59,352 nucleotides of DNA from Nitrospirales bacterium (GCA_029261305.1 JAJDBO010000370.1:1-59352); one strand, 5' to 3'. Shown: positions 18,070 through 27,549, counted from the first letter of the stretch. Program-made: numbers and translations. Notes: generated from the letters alone by a model not told the origin.

Positions 18070-19356
18070 TTATTTTGCGCAAAACATACTATGTTGTTGC
18101 ACAGCCTTTTTATTCCCAAGGGATTTTGCTTTCAAATAATCATTACATGCCTTATTTAATTCTCCTGTCTCCTGATAAATTTTCCCTCGTATTAAATATG
18201 CCTGATCGAAATCTGGAGAAATTCTAATTGCTTTAGACAAATCATCCATTGCATCGTGAGGACTTTCAAGTCCAGCTAAGGAAAACCCCCGATAATAGAA
18301 TGCAGGCGCGTATGAGGGTTTAAACCTAATAAACATGGAAAAATCATCGACAGCATTTTGGTATCGTAGTAATTTAAAATTGGCGAGGCCGCGATGGTAA
18401 TATACCTCTTTGTCTGTCGCATTTAAAACGATAGCGCAATCAAACGCTGACTTAGCAACTTCATAATTACCGTTGTTCATCAACATCATCATTCCAAAAT
18501 TATAATGTCTTTCCCAATGGGTACCAGAACCTAAGCATTCTTTCGCTGTAGGCAAAGAAGAGGAGGAGGCGACTGTTCTCTCATCTTCTTGTTTCATTTT
18601 TCCCGAGGCTCGACTTTTCTTTAGTAGCCGAACGATTCTCTTGTGCCCTTCACTGGAAGCATACTTCACAGCGCTGTTTCCATCGATGTCTTGAAGGTTT
18701 ACATTGGCCCCTGCGGCCAGCAGGCTCTTTACGATATTCCAATGCCCATCATAAGAAGCACTCATTAAAGCTGTCTCGCCAGTTGGGTTACGTCGATCTA
18801 CTTCCGCCCCCGAAGCCAGCAAGAAATGTACAATTTTTTCCCGCCCCCTACTAGTAGCGGCCATCAACGGTGTTATGCCCCCTCTTATTGGTAAGTCCAC
18901 TGTTGCCCCTGCATCTAATAACTCTTTGACAATCCCTTCATGCCCTTGATGAGAAGCCAAGTAAAGTGGTGTCATGCCGTTGTTTCCAGACAGATCAACA
19001 CTTGCACCTGCGGTTAACAAAGCCCGTACAATCCCCTCATGGCCCTGTTGCGAAGCGATTATCAATGAGGTCGCACCATTATAGACTGGTGTGTCCACCT
19101 TGGCATTTGCAGCCAGCAATATCTTTACCACAGCTTCATGTCCACTCTGGGATGCTAGGTATAAGGCCGTTCTACCATCGCTACCTTGAGCATTAACGTT
19201 TACGTTTTGCTTCAAAAGGTAGATCACGGTCGCCTTATCTCCTCTCCCGGAAGCATCCATTAGCTCCGTGCTCGCTGCTGAATTAGCGGTCGATATACTT
19301 CCAAAAAATAATATTGCTAGCAAAAGGGAAGACCCAAACTGGAGGAATGTTTTCAT
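18070..19356 (-). CDS. Secreted ankyrin-repeat + TPR protein
   Basis: 428 residues. A signal peptide (MKTFLQFGSSLLLAILFFGS, cleavage near ANSA, residues 24-27) exports it to the periplasm. Residues about 30-255 hold seven ankyrin repeats with the usual G.T.L..A...GH..IV..LL.AGA pattern. After a linker (about 255-285), four tetratricopeptide repeats run from 285 to the end (for example YYHRGLANFKLLRYQNAVDDF). Both repeat types bind proteins; no catalytic domain is present. It stands alone on the minus strand. It is one of four ankyrin-bearing genes in the window. Confidence 0.85.
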   Translation of the reverse strand: MKTFLQFGSSLLLAILFFGSISTANSAASTELMDASGRGDKATVIYLLKQNVNVNAQGSDGRTALYLASQSGHEAVVKILLAANAKVDTPVYNGATSLIIASQQGHEGIVRALLTAGASVDLSGNNGMTPLYLASHQGHEGIVKELLDAGATVDLPIRGGITPLMAATSRGREKIVHFLLASGAEVDRRNPTGETALMSASYDGHWNIVKSLLAAGANVNLQDIDGNSAVKYASSEGHKRIVRLLKKSRASGKMKQEDERTVASSSSLPTAKECLGSGTHWERHYNFGMMMLMNNGNYEVAKSAFDCAIVLNATDKEVYYHRGLANFKLLRYQNAVDDFSMFIRFKPSYAPAFYYRGFSLAGLESPHDAMDDLSKAIRISPDFDQAYLIRGKIYQETGELNKACNDYLKAKSLGNKKAVQQHSMFCAK

Positions 19357-19410
19357 TGCGGTTAGGGCCTTTCAATAGAAGTTCTGTAGGACTCCCTCAA
19401 TTGCGAGGGA

Positions 19411-19680
19411 TCACTTAGTGTTATTAATAAATCTGATGGAAAACTTTTTAATCGGCTTGTTAAGGCACGAATCATTTTTCGACTCAATCATTGGGATGGT
19501 TCTCAAATGAAAAATTTTGCATTCTATAATATTCAAAACACCTCTTATTAATTGGCCAATTTTCTTAGAAATCATATCCACAGTGCGACCATAAACAGCA
19601 ATCCCTATAGTGCGATATATCTTGGCGTACTCAGCTGTCTCTTCCCAAGCTTCCCTAGGTTTGGGAGGCTCTTGAGCCAA
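19411..19680 (-). pseudogene. Truncated paralogue of the 1872-2291 secreted protein
   Basis: The 89-codon frame begins at a TTG with LAQEPPKPREAWEETAEYAK and contains IGIAVYGRT, matching AWE...AVYGRT in the 139-aa protein at 1872-2291. The open frame extends upstream with IVPAWSLA, which looks like the end of a signal peptide, but no ATG or GTG start is found, and the sequence diverges after residue 45. It is probably a 5'- and 3'-decayed copy, or a divergent homologue with a TTG start. Confidence 0.45.
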
Positions 19681-19789
19681 AGACCAGGCAGGGACTATAC
19701 CGTGAAAAGAACGTAAAATTCGCCGAATAGAGCCCGTATCATTGTGTGATAAGATAACTTACGGAAATTATTGTATGACAATTCTCACG

Positions 19790-19815
19790 GCTGGATACCA
19801 TTTCAGGTATCCAGC
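19790..19815 (-). terminator. Hairpin overlapping the PIN gene stop
   Basis: GCTGGATACC and GGTATCCAGC form a perfect 10-bp stem with a six-base loop. It includes the last codons of the PIN-domain gene and its TGA. No T-run follows, so termination may be factor-assisted. Confidence 0.5.
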
Positions 19816-20834
19816 ATATTCCACTCATCTCCCAAAACCCAACGCAGAGCGGATAATTTTCCGTTTAGCATTCCCCATTCGAAATCGTTCCAGGGCCCAA
19901 GGTTCTCAAGCCCTACTTCTTCCTCGGTCCGTTTCGCTGCCTTTAATGCCGATGCCCAAACGGTATCCAGAATTTGATCTGAGTGATAAGGGATTCGGGA
20001 ATAGTCCTTCGAAGCGACAACTTGGTGCGTGCCGTCCTCGATACTAGCACGAAGATTCCAGTGACGATTATACCAAATTTGCCGAAACAGAAGATGTTCG
20101 GCTTCTAAAAGTTCTGAAAGGCGTCTTGGTTGCTGTGAAAAGTTTAATTCGAAATCATGGTTTGCCAACAAGTCGTCATCAATCGCTTTGATGGCTTCAA
20201 CTATGGACACCCAATATGTCGAATGGCTGGAAGCGAACAGATGCGCAAGATCATTGTGGGGCTTCCGGTGGTCACCATGAAAATCGCTAAAGTCCTTGGT
20301 ATTATGCGTTACCAAGGCAAACCTAGTTTTGTCACTGCTGTAAGATGACGCCAGCTCCGTATAAATCTCAATTAGAATAGCATCGGCAACACTATTTTTG
20401 GCCCGATGATATGGTGCCTTGTTTGAGATAGCCCGCTCTGTGACCCGTTGCTTAATGTCATTGGTAGCTTCAAACGGCGGAACTGACCTCAAAAGCTTGT
20501 CAATCCGCTCGATAGAATCATTTACCGCTTCACCTTTGGTGACGATCTTGTGGTCAACCTCGTTCAATGCGTTCAGAATTTTGCCCTTGTATTCGTCTTC
20601 ACCGAACTGGCTTACCGCTTCCCGTACTAATCGGAAATGAGATTGAAGACTCCGTTGGGTATCCTCAATGACGCGCGCCTTGTTACGTTCAAATTCGTCA
20701 ATGACAATTTGCGGCACAATTAATTCGATCTCACGAGCCTCCGCCAGATCCTCTAACGCCCCAATCACGGGTTGTTGTCTGTAATCCTTCGCGAGGTCGA
20801 GCCAGACGCATGTATCTATGAGTATTTTGAGCAT
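19803..20834 (-). CDS. PIN-domain (DUF4935-like) ribonuclease protein
   Basis: 343 residues. The N-terminus MLKILIDTCVWLDLAKD has the first PIN acidic residue (Asp7). VPQIVIDEFERNK near 40-52 gives the second, and SVADAILIE plus THNTKDF (about 150-185) give the later ones, so the metal-binding set looks complete. PIN domains cut RNA and are common in toxin-antitoxin and defence loci. No small antitoxin gene precedes it, and the C-terminal 130 residues are an extra unrecognised domain. That makes a simple VapC unlikely and fits the longer PIN_DUF4935 proteins. Confidence 0.8.
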   Translation of the reverse strand: MLKILIDTCVWLDLAKDYRQQPVIGALEDLAEAREIELIVPQIVIDEFERNKARVIEDTQRSLQSHFRLVREAVSQFGEDEYKGKILNALNEVDHKIVTKGEAVNDSIERIDKLLRSVPPFEATNDIKQRVTERAISNKAPYHRAKNSVADAILIEIYTELASSYSSDKTRFALVTHNTKDFSDFHGDHRKPHNDLAHLFASSHSTYWVSIVEAIKAIDDDLLANHDFELNFSQQPRRLSELLEAEHLLFRQIWYNRHWNLRASIEDGTHQVVASKDYSRIPYHSDQILDTVWASALKAAKRTEEEVGLENLGPWNDFEWGMLNGKLSALRWVLGDEWNMLDT

Positions 20835-21295
20835 GAATGTAGATATACCAACAGTGTAATGATTTTTCGCCTAGTTTTTTAGACGCTCCGTTTCGTGTAG
20901 CAACTTTGGCGATTGTTGTTCTTTTTATGTGTGATTATATTACATATGAAAAAGAATTTTTGTAAAATCACATGATTTTTCTCCGTTATCCTGCAAGGAA
21001 ATCTTAAGGTCTCCTCCGGACAGAATAAAACCTCCTCTCTTTTTTTGATCAAAAATCAAATCCTCCCTTATTTTCCGTCCATGATGCTTCTGTTTGGTAG
21101 CCTTCCAGCGTCTTGGAGGCGGTCCTTTAAGGCTGCGCGGTTGCACCGCCCCGTGCCAGCATAGCTGATCACTCACGCTGCTAGTTTCCCGCTTGCCGCC
21201 CGCCTTTCCAATCCGCTTGTGCTGTCCTCTGGTTGGGTGATTTGCCTCTGCGCTTTTGTGAAAGAGCCAATTCACCAACCACAAAGGAGGACAGC
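20835..21295. other. Divergent intergenic region
   Basis: 460 bp between the minus-strand PIN gene and the plus-strand gene at 21296. The left 200 bp are AT-rich and suited to promoters. The right 180 bp are GC-rich and probably form the leader of the small-gene trio. No supported gene is seen. Confidence 0.5.
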
Positions 21296-21544
21296 ATGGC
21301 TACTAACCAAAAACCACTTCATCAAATCCGTGTCGGAAGTGTCAGAGCTTCTATTTGGGAGCAAGTATCTAACAACGGTCCCTTTCTCACCGTGACCTTT
21401 TCCCGGTCCTACAAGGATAAACAGGGCCAATGGAAAAATGGTCATTCCTACCAAGTTCATGACCTTGAATCGCTTATCGATGCGGCCATCGATGTGAAGG
21501 ACTGGATGCGTCGTTACCGTCAATCACCTGTGAGGGCAGCCTAA
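21296..21544 (+). CDS. Small conserved plasmid/ICE protein (82 aa)
   Basis: The ATG at 21296 has an ideal AAAGGAGG site seven bases upstream. The protein (MATNQKPLHQIRVGSVRASI) is a compact alpha/beta sequence with WEQVSNNGPFLTVTFSRSY and a helical C-terminus (AIDVKDWMRRYRQ). I recall similar short proteins from integrative elements and plasmids, where they have no assigned function. It is the first of three closely spaced small genes, each followed by its own hairpin terminator. Confidence 0.75.
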   Translation: MATNQKPLHQIRVGSVRASIWEQVSNNGPFLTVTFSRSYKDKQGQWKNGHSYQVHDLESLIDAAIDVKDWMRRYRQSPVRAA

Positions 21545-21566
21545 GGGCTGCTCTCCTTTTTTTGAA
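21532..21566 (+). terminator. Intrinsic terminator overlapping a stop codon
   Basis: GGGCAGC and GCTGCTC pair around the TAA of the preceding gene, followed by a run of T residues. The stop codon lies in the loop. Confidence 0.65.
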
Positions 21567-21578
21567 AGGAATATGATC

Positions 21579-22001
21579 ATGAAAACCTATACATCTTTTG
21601 CAATTTCACTCAATACGTTTCTGGGCTCAGATCAGGCAGTCAAGCTCACAGTTGATGGGTACATGCCGCTGTGCATTGAACATATTGGCATGAGTGACGA
21701 AGGACATCAGCGCGTGGCTCTTGCCCATACCGGCATGCAAAACGGCGATGTCATGTATGATCCTGAAATGGTCTTTCAGCTTCATGATTGGGGTGAGCTT
21801 CAGGCTGCTGAGCCGATTTCATTCCGTAATGATTATATGGGGCTGCACCAAGAGGTCTATCGCTATAATGAGGAAGGCAAGGCGACTCATGTCAATGTCC
21901 GCCTGAAAGCTGAATTGAAAAGCTTTGCGCGTACCTGGTTCCGCAATCTCAAGGAGCAGGGCTTTCTGTCTCCTCAGGCTATTCGTGAACGGCTCGCCTA
22001 G
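21579..22001 (+). CDS. DUF6908-like conserved protein
   Basis: 140 residues from the ATG at 21579, which is eight bases after GAAAGGA; an ATG two codons earlier is too close to that site. The protein begins MKTYTSFAISLNTFLGSDQA and has an alpha/beta pattern with the tail KSFARTWFRNLKEQGFLSPQ. I associate it with the DUF6908-type family of mobile-element proteins, from memory of the pattern and not from a search. The function is unknown. It is second in the small-gene trio. Confidence 0.7.
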   Translation: MKTYTSFAISLNTFLGSDQAVKLTVDGYMPLCIEHIGMSDEGHQRVALAHTGMQNGDVMYDPEMVFQLHDWGELQAAEPISFRNDYMGLHQEVYRYNEEGKATHVNVRLKAELKSFARTWFRNLKEQGFLSPQAIRERLA

Positions 22002-22013
22002 GCCGGTATTCAT

Positions 22014-22050
22014 TATGCCCCTGATCGTTTCGGCGGTCAGGGGTATTCTT
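22014..22050 (+). terminator. Intrinsic terminator after the DUF6908-like gene
   Basis: ATGCCCCTGATCG pairs with CGGTCAGGGGTAT (one or two G-T pairs) with a short loop, followed by TCTTTT. Confidence 0.65.
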
Positions 22051-22355
22051 TTGCCATGAGAGGGGTTCTTCCGGAAAGGCTTCTCCAAGATTTTCCGCAT
22101 AGTGGTTCGGGCATTCCTGTGCTCATTTAACCCCTTGGTGATTCCCAGCTCTTCACATCAGTCAGTGTGGTCAGGGCTACCACAAAGCGGAAAACTGTCA
22201 ATGAAGATATTCCGTCTTTTTTTCAAATTTAGGGTTAAGGAAAATTTGAAGGAAAAAAAGACAGAATATTTCGTGCACTGTTTTCCTACTTCTTTGTGGT
22301 GTCGCCTCACACAAGACTGAAATGGTTCAGTCGGAACACACAAGGAGAAAAGACA

Positions 22356-22598
22356 ATGTTACAGCAAACCCAAACTACACAAGCCGAATCTGGTGAAGTG
22401 AAACCCACAAATGGGAAAAAACCAGACCTCATCGCCTACGATGTCCGTGACCCTCAGAACGGAAACAAGGGCATCTGGAATACGGTGGGAGCCGACTGGT
22501 ACCACAAGGATGGCAAAGGAGCCGATGTGCTCCTGCAGGCGATCCCCTTAAGTGGTCGCATCGTACTGCGGGAACGCACCGAAAAGCCGGATCAATAA
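22356..22598 (+). CDS. Small conserved mobile-element protein (80 aa)
   Basis: The ATG at 22356 has an AAGGAGA site. The N-terminal 25 residues are polar and probably disordered (MLQQTQTTQAESGEVKPTNG). The rest is a compact beta domain (IWNTVGADWYHKDGKGADVL, IVLRER). It is third in the trio of small conserved genes. The pattern is typical of uncharacterised plasmid and ICE proteins. No catalytic residues stand out. Confidence 0.7.
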   Translation: MLQQTQTTQAESGEVKPTNGKKPDLIAYDVRDPQNGNKGIWNTVGADWYHKDGKGADVLLQAIPLSGRIVLRERTEKPDQ

Positions 22599-22618
22599 AA
22601 TCCAACTAAGACAGGCTA

Positions 22619-22650
22619 GGCCCTGTGACCTTCGGGTTGCAGGGCCTTTT
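22619..22650 (+). terminator. Intrinsic terminator with TTCG loop
   Basis: GGCCCTG and CAGGGCC close a longer hairpin with a TTCG tip, followed by TTTTC. It ends the small-gene trio. Confidence 0.75.
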
Positions 22651-22659
22651 CTTTGCTCT

Positions 22660-23340
22660 AGCCTCCTGTCTTGTCGCTCGGTTCCGGCCTTGAGGCTAGG
22701 GGAGGCGCGAGGCACCAGGCAGAGCCGCAGTTTCGTAGCGCCGTACCGTATGTGAGCCGACCCATTGGTGCATCTTCGGTTCATGTTGAGCCACCAGAGG
22801 ATTACCAGCTCGCCTTATGTTCTTGTTTTGTTCACGGTTTAAGGCTCACCGCAAGATGTGTGTTGTACTACAACACATCTTGGCAAGGGGACCCGCTGCG
22901 CGTCCCCGTTGCATCCCCCCCGGCCTTGGTGCTCCAGTGGCTTTGAGCCCACTTCCACACCAACAAAACGTATCGCCGTTTTATCACTCGCATCGTGTGG
23001 CCGATGCACCACCGGTCAGGGGAGCGTTCCTGCTACCCCCGACACCCCCGTGACCAAGGGGACTTCGCTCCCCTGTGGAACCCTCGATCAAAGGGGAGAA
23101 GTTGGCTCTCCCCTCTGAACACCCCATCAACCAACCTTGCGCAGGTTGGATGAGCGCAATCGTTTCTGCCGATGGATCACGGCCAGCATCTCGGTTGCTG
23201 GACTTCGAGCAGGGGTGTCGCCCCTGCACCACGACCAAGGAACGTCCTTGGATGCGCCTTGCCCTGGGCGCTGCCCAGACCCGACACAACCCAGCTACCC
23301 CTCCGTTTGTTCTTTGTAATGAAATGAGCCTATAAAATAA
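22660..23340 (+). repeat. GC-rich non-coding hairpin array, copy A
   Basis: About 680 bp without a credible gene but dense in perfect inverted repeats. One spans 22852-22883 (CAAGATGTGT.../ACACATCTTG). Others are GGGGAC/GTCCCC at 22887-22907, AGGGGA/TCCCCT at 23057-23074, GGGGAGA/TCTCCCC at 23093-23113, GCAGGGG/CCCCTGC at 23209-23227 and CCAAGGA/TCCTTGG at 23235-23251. The last 180 bp are repeated in diverged form at 34597-34800. One outer stem pair changes from C-G to T-A, which keeps the stem. This suggests selection for structure in RNA or single-stranded DNA. Confidence 0.6.
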
Positions 23341-23499
23341 TAGGCTGAGGAATTATACTGACAGGTAATGGATCAACTCAGAAAAAATGGGCAATCCATT
23401 CATTTGAGGAAATAAGAGACGTGATCATTCTGAACGGTTATCACCTTTTCATTTTGAAGGTTTTCTGCATAGTGTCATAAGCGGACGTGGCCAAAAAAT
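23341..23499. other. Intergenic stretch before the gajB stop
   Basis: AT-rich sequence with nothing that I can support. Confidence 0.4.
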
Positions 23500-25236
23500 T
23501 TAGGCCGCCATTATCGACTCACTACCGAACCAGTTTGCTAGAATATTTAACGCATTACTACTAAGCTCCTGTGTGAACAACAAGCAAAGTCTTTTTTTAG
23601 GACGGGAGCAGGCAACATAAAAGAGATTGCGGTTTCTCTCAAAAGCTGCTTCTTTGTTTGCTGGAATGCTCCCGCCAGACCATTCCAGAAATTGATTAAA
23701 GTTATATTGGTTCCATCCTCGGCCGCACACGACCAGCACGTTTTCAAATTCGGCACCTTTAACGCCATGCTTTGTATTAAAGGGCGTTGAGTTATTCAGA
23801 AAGTTTGAAAGAGCTATTAATTCGCTATAGGCTATGGCTCTGAGCTTATTTAACTCAACCAGTGACCGGCTTTCTTCTCTTTCATCTTCTGCTTGCTGTA
23901 ACCATTCCTGTAATCTTCGTTCCTTATTTTCTAAACCTTCTGGAAGGCGTGGTCGCTTTGTCCGGCACAGATGGTCAATAACCTCTCCTATTGTTCCAGT
24001 TTCCCGCAAGGTCAGTAAAGCGTCCATGTCCTTTGTCCATGTTTCCTTTTCTTGATGAGATGCCATTAGCGGGGTGCGGCGGCCCAATAAAGAAAACATT
24101 TCACCGTAGTGCCGTTTCTCATAGGCAAGACAAACCGGCTCTAGCGTATCGACCATGAATGCAATATGTAGATCTTCTTTTTTGATGAATGAGTCTTTAT
24201 AGGTGAAGACATCGGATAGGTTTCTATATCCCTGTTCTGCTGCAAGAACATTATGGGTCAGCATTAAAATTTTTGTTTTATCCGGAGAAAATTCCCACCC
24301 CTCACTTTGCAGCTGTGTTTTCAAATTTTCTAAGTATTCATGAGCATATTCTGCCGGAAGATCACCACCCCAGTGACCGCCAGTGAGCCGCGTACCACTC
24401 CAATTATTTGTATGGTATACGCTTATTGTGCCTTGCGCGGAAGGATCACGAACCTGTTGTGGCAAGTGCGGCCGGATTTGGTTTAGGGAATTAACAATAA
24501 CTGGAACTGAGCGGAAATTTGCTCCTTTTCCTATAACCACTAGATTCTGGTGCTCAATTCTGCCACAGCCGGAACCGTAAATTTTTTGCCAATGGTCGCC
24601 GAAAAAACCGATTAAAGAGCCGGTATTTGTATCTAAAAAACAAGTTTTCAGGGTTTCCACGAAAACGGCTTCTGTGTCCTGGTATTCATCTATCAAAAGG
24701 ATCGGGTAGCGTTTGGAAAACAGGCTTTGAAATTTAGGCTTATTCAGAAGCATAACCATAAAAGACAGAACATCGTCATGGTGCAACGTGATTTCTCTAT
24801 CATCGATCTTTCTATATCCCAGGTCATATATGACTTTCTGTCTTCCGATCCCGCCAGCCTCTTCTATCTTTTCAGGCCAATTATCAATTTCCTGCAAATT
24901 TTCACGTAAAAACGGCTGAAAATCTCTTATCAAAGACCAGCAAAAAACATGGATAGTTGATGAATGAATTGCCGGATGGCTGTCTGTTCTGGAAGTGATT
25001 TCATCAGCGGCCACATTTGTATAAGTAATGCAGGCTATTTGCTGATGTTTATTCAACAGCTCATTGCCCCTGTTATCTATCAGGTATTTTAATGCTTCTA
25101 TCAGGGAATAGGTTTTTCCTGCCCCTGCCCCTGCCTCTAACAAAAAGCTTTTTCTTTTAGTAAGACATTCCCGAATTTTTGCAAGTGCCGCTTCGGAAGC
25201 TTGTTCTGCAGGATTTAAGACGTTGCCGATCATCAT
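23500..25236 (-). CDS. gajB: Gabija GajB: UvrD-like helicase
   Basis: 578 residues. Superfamily 1 helicase motifs are visible: the Walker A GAGAGKT (36-42), the Ia-type CITYTNVAADEI, the Walker B LLIDEYQDTE (about 183-192), GDHWQKIYG for motif III, and a late motif NLFYVACSRPKKRLCLLFT matching motif VI. In the Gabija anti-phage system GajB senses DNA termini or single-stranded DNA and works with GajA. The ATG overlaps the gajA stop by four bases (ATGA), so translation is coupled. The helicase is longer than the roughly 500-residue type member, with no disabling change seen. Confidence 0.9.
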   Translation of the reverse strand: MMIGNVLNPAEQASEAALAKIRECLTKRKSFLLEAGAGAGKTYSLIEALKYLIDNRGNELLNKHQQIACITYTNVAADEITSRTDSHPAIHSSTIHVFCWSLIRDFQPFLRENLQEIDNWPEKIEEAGGIGRQKVIYDLGYRKIDDREITLHHDDVLSFMVMLLNKPKFQSLFSKRYPILLIDEYQDTEAVFVETLKTCFLDTNTGSLIGFFGDHWQKIYGSGCGRIEHQNLVVIGKGANFRSVPVIVNSLNQIRPHLPQQVRDPSAQGTISVYHTNNWSGTRLTGGHWGGDLPAEYAHEYLENLKTQLQSEGWEFSPDKTKILMLTHNVLAAEQGYRNLSDVFTYKDSFIKKEDLHIAFMVDTLEPVCLAYEKRHYGEMFSLLGRRTPLMASHQEKETWTKDMDALLTLRETGTIGEVIDHLCRTKRPRLPEGLENKERRLQEWLQQAEDEREESRSLVELNKLRAIAYSELIALSNFLNNSTPFNTKHGVKGAEFENVLVVCGRGWNQYNFNQFLEWSGGSIPANKEAAFERNRNLFYVACSRPKKRLCLLFTQELSSNALNILANWFGSESIMAA

Positions 25237-27272
25237 GTGGCATCTCTATCCGCGTCGCTCTGGTCGGTTTTCTGCGGCGGTAAAATATCGGAAGTGGCAA
25301 GCCAACGAAGTCCTTGCACTATATAAAGGGGTACATTCCAGTTCGTATTGTCTATGCCGTATTCGATGGCAAAGTTTGTTTTCTTGATATTTTTAGCTTT
25401 GTTGTACGCTTCCGAGGTGTCCGCTGCCGTCAGCCCAAACGCAGCATAATTTGCAAGAATGAAAGCATCTTCAAAGCTACGGCCACAGGCCGCGCTATCT
25501 TGTTCAGGCACCTGATAAGCAAGCCGGACACGATCCCTTACTTTATCGCTATCGTTCTTTGCCAAAAGCTGAGCGGGTGAAATATCGGAGCTAAACCATG
25601 ATTTGATACAGCTATTGCTCGTTCCTGTTCCTGCTGTAACTTCACACGACTTTGAGTCGCTGCCCACTGAATCTATGTCCGTTATAATAAGTGTGCTGAG
25701 ATCAAGAAAATTCAGCAGGTCAAAAAACTTGTGGGCATGGGCCCCGCCTACTTCCATAACGGAAACATACTGGCTGGAAAGTTTCGGATCGTTTGAGCCG
25801 GCAACATCTATTTTGCTTATGATTTCTGGCAGCATGATACGTTCTGTCGCCCCTTCAATAAGCACGATTTTATCTGCGAACAGTAGGTCGCAGCCCGTAA
25901 GTACCATATACTTGTGCAAGAAATCTTTGTCGGGCAGCGGTATTCTTGCCAAGCCTTTTTTCAGGTCTTTAATTTCAGTGGTGCGTATATTTTCAGACCC
26001 ATCTTGTGGGTGCGTTACAAAGTATCTCATGGCCTCAAACTGGGCTTTGTTTGCCATATGAGGGGAATGAGTTGTGACGATAAATTGCACCGGCCATGCC
26101 GCTCGGTCACCAAAAGTTCTGGCAAAAGTTTCCGCTATCTCGCCTAGTTTGGCGATAAAGACTTCTTGCATTTGCGGGTGAAGGTGGGCTTCTGGTTCTT
26201 CTATAAAGACCAAGTGCATGCCTGGCGTGGAATCTTTGGCTGTGAAGGTTTTATAAAACTCTAAAAGCTGTAACAGAATATAAATGAGATTACGTGTGCC
26301 AAGGCCGTTATAGGCTTCCGGCAGGTTAATACCGTTTATACCGGCGTAATGCACTTTCGTGTGATTTTTTAGCAATCTCTCAACATCTAAAATCGTTTCA
26401 GTACGCAGATTCGGGTCACTTAGCCCCGGATATCCAAACATAGAAAAAGTCGGAAGTAGATTGGCTAACTGGACATTAAAACCCTCATCTATGCCTTGCT
26501 GAAGGCTCTGAATTGCTGTTTCGAGATTGGTTATGATTTCCTGATCCTGTTCGTTATCCGAATTTGCCGCTGTGGAAAAAAGCTGCTCCAGAATGCTCCC
26601 CAAGATATTGTTCCTTTTTTGATCTGCACCGTCTTTGCGGATGGCATCATCTAAGCCGCGCTGTGCATTGATGAATCCCGATTGCAAAACGGCATGAAGC
26701 TTGCCAGTCTCTAAATTTTTTTGGTTTGTCGGGTCGTTAGGATCTTCTGCATAAATACGAGCCGAATATAGCTTCGGAACTCGATCTTTCACAATTTTGA
26801 AAAAAGCCGTTTTCTGTTCTTCGGCAGGGCCTTCTCCGTTTAGTTCAATATCTTCAAACAAGGCGCGAAGCTTACCCTTTTCAAGTTCATACCGAACATT
26901 GATAAGTGCTTCTGTGCAATCAGGGTTCAGATCAATAATAAATTCGCTTAACGAGCCATAAGATAAAGCATCGCTTTCATAATTTATCCAAAGCCTGATT
27001 TTTATGGTTGGCAATGTTGCTCGTACCGTACTTTCCTCTTCGCCCGATTGTAATTGTTGATATGCCTGCCAGAAATTTTTATGGACAGATAATGAAAAAT
27101 CTTCCAGCCGGAAATATGGGGATTTATCCGACAGCAACCGGCGGAAAAGCTCCGTCAAAGAAGTTTTTCCACTGTTGTTGCGTCCAACTATGACCGTTGT
27201 TCTTTTCTCTAGCGAAAGGACAACATTCTCTAGAAGTCTAAAGTTTGACACTTCAATTTTTTGAACGTACAT
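25233..27272 (-). CDS. gajA: Gabija GajA: OLD-family ATPase-TOPRIM nuclease
   Basis: 679 residues. The N-terminal ABC-type ATPase has Walker A GRNNSGKT (30-37), a long helical insertion, a signature-like GLGTRNLIY (323-331), Walker B LVFIEEPEAHLHP (354-366) and the H-loop TTHSPH (400-405). The C-terminal TOPRIM nuclease has IEGATE with Glu473/Glu477 and TDIDS with Asp532/Asp534. GajA is the DNA-nicking tetramer of Gabija and is restrained by nucleotides in healthy cells. The ATG has AGGAAG upstream and a palindromic promoter region at 27309-27350. All key residues are present, so the system looks functional. Confidence 0.92.
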   Translation of the reverse strand: MYVQKIEVSNFRLLENVVLSLEKRTTVIVGRNNSGKTSLTELFRRLLSDKSPYFRLEDFSLSVHKNFWQAYQQLQSGEEESTVRATLPTIKIRLWINYESDALSYGSLSEFIIDLNPDCTEALINVRYELEKGKLRALFEDIELNGEGPAEEQKTAFFKIVKDRVPKLYSARIYAEDPNDPTNQKNLETGKLHAVLQSGFINAQRGLDDAIRKDGADQKRNNILGSILEQLFSTAANSDNEQDQEIITNLETAIQSLQQGIDEGFNVQLANLLPTFSMFGYPGLSDPNLRTETILDVERLLKNHTKVHYAGINGINLPEAYNGLGTRNLIYILLQLLEFYKTFTAKDSTPGMHLVFIEEPEAHLHPQMQEVFIAKLGEIAETFARTFGDRAAWPVQFIVTTHSPHMANKAQFEAMRYFVTHPQDGSENIRTTEIKDLKKGLARIPLPDKDFLHKYMVLTGCDLLFADKIVLIEGATERIMLPEIISKIDVAGSNDPKLSSQYVSVMEVGGAHAHKFFDLLNFLDLSTLIITDIDSVGSDSKSCEVTAGTGTSNSCIKSWFSSDISPAQLLAKNDSDKVRDRVRLAYQVPEQDSAACGRSFEDAFILANYAAFGLTAADTSEAYNKAKNIKKTNFAIEYGIDNTNWNVPLYIVQGLRWLATSDILPPQKTDQSDADRDAT

Positions 27273-27308
27273 ATTAAACTTCCTGAGATTTCAAAATTTT
27301 GCGCCCAT

Positions 27309-27350
27309 ATTGTAAGTCAGGTATGGGTCGTCTTCAGACGTAGCATACCT
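27309..27350 (-). promoter_or_regulatory. Candidate promoter and operator of the Gabija operon
   Basis: A dyad at 27319-27350 has arms AGGTATG and CATACCT and inner arms CGTCT and AGACG, each inner arm separated from its outer arm by three bases. A minus-strand -10-like TACAAT (27309-27314) lies just downstream, so the dyad would cover the -35 region. The start codon is 37 bp below the -10. This is the layout of a repressor-controlled promoter; the repressor is not identified. Confidence 0.5.
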
Positions 27351-27549
27351 CACCACGGACAAAATTAAAATTTTTCAAGGGGGACAATTTCCACAATAAA
27401 CCCCTTCACGTATAGGAAGGCTAGGGAAACTTTCTATCCCCGAACGAGAAGACTTATTAAAGAGAATGGCATTCCCTTTTTGGGTAGATTGCTCGCAAAA
27501 CCGGGACCAATCTAGCTGCCATTGCCGTTTTTATTAAAGATAAGGAAAA

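Noticed and set aside
20940..21284. 114-codon minus-strand gene
   Set aside because: It overlaps the leader of the small-gene trio, has low-complexity basic composition and no ribosome-binding site.
22548..23335. Several open frames of 60-100 codons on both strands in the GC-rich stretch
   Set aside because: They overlap each other in all frames, lack ribosome-binding sites, have repetitive proline/arginine composition and cross perfect hairpins. They are by-products of high GC.
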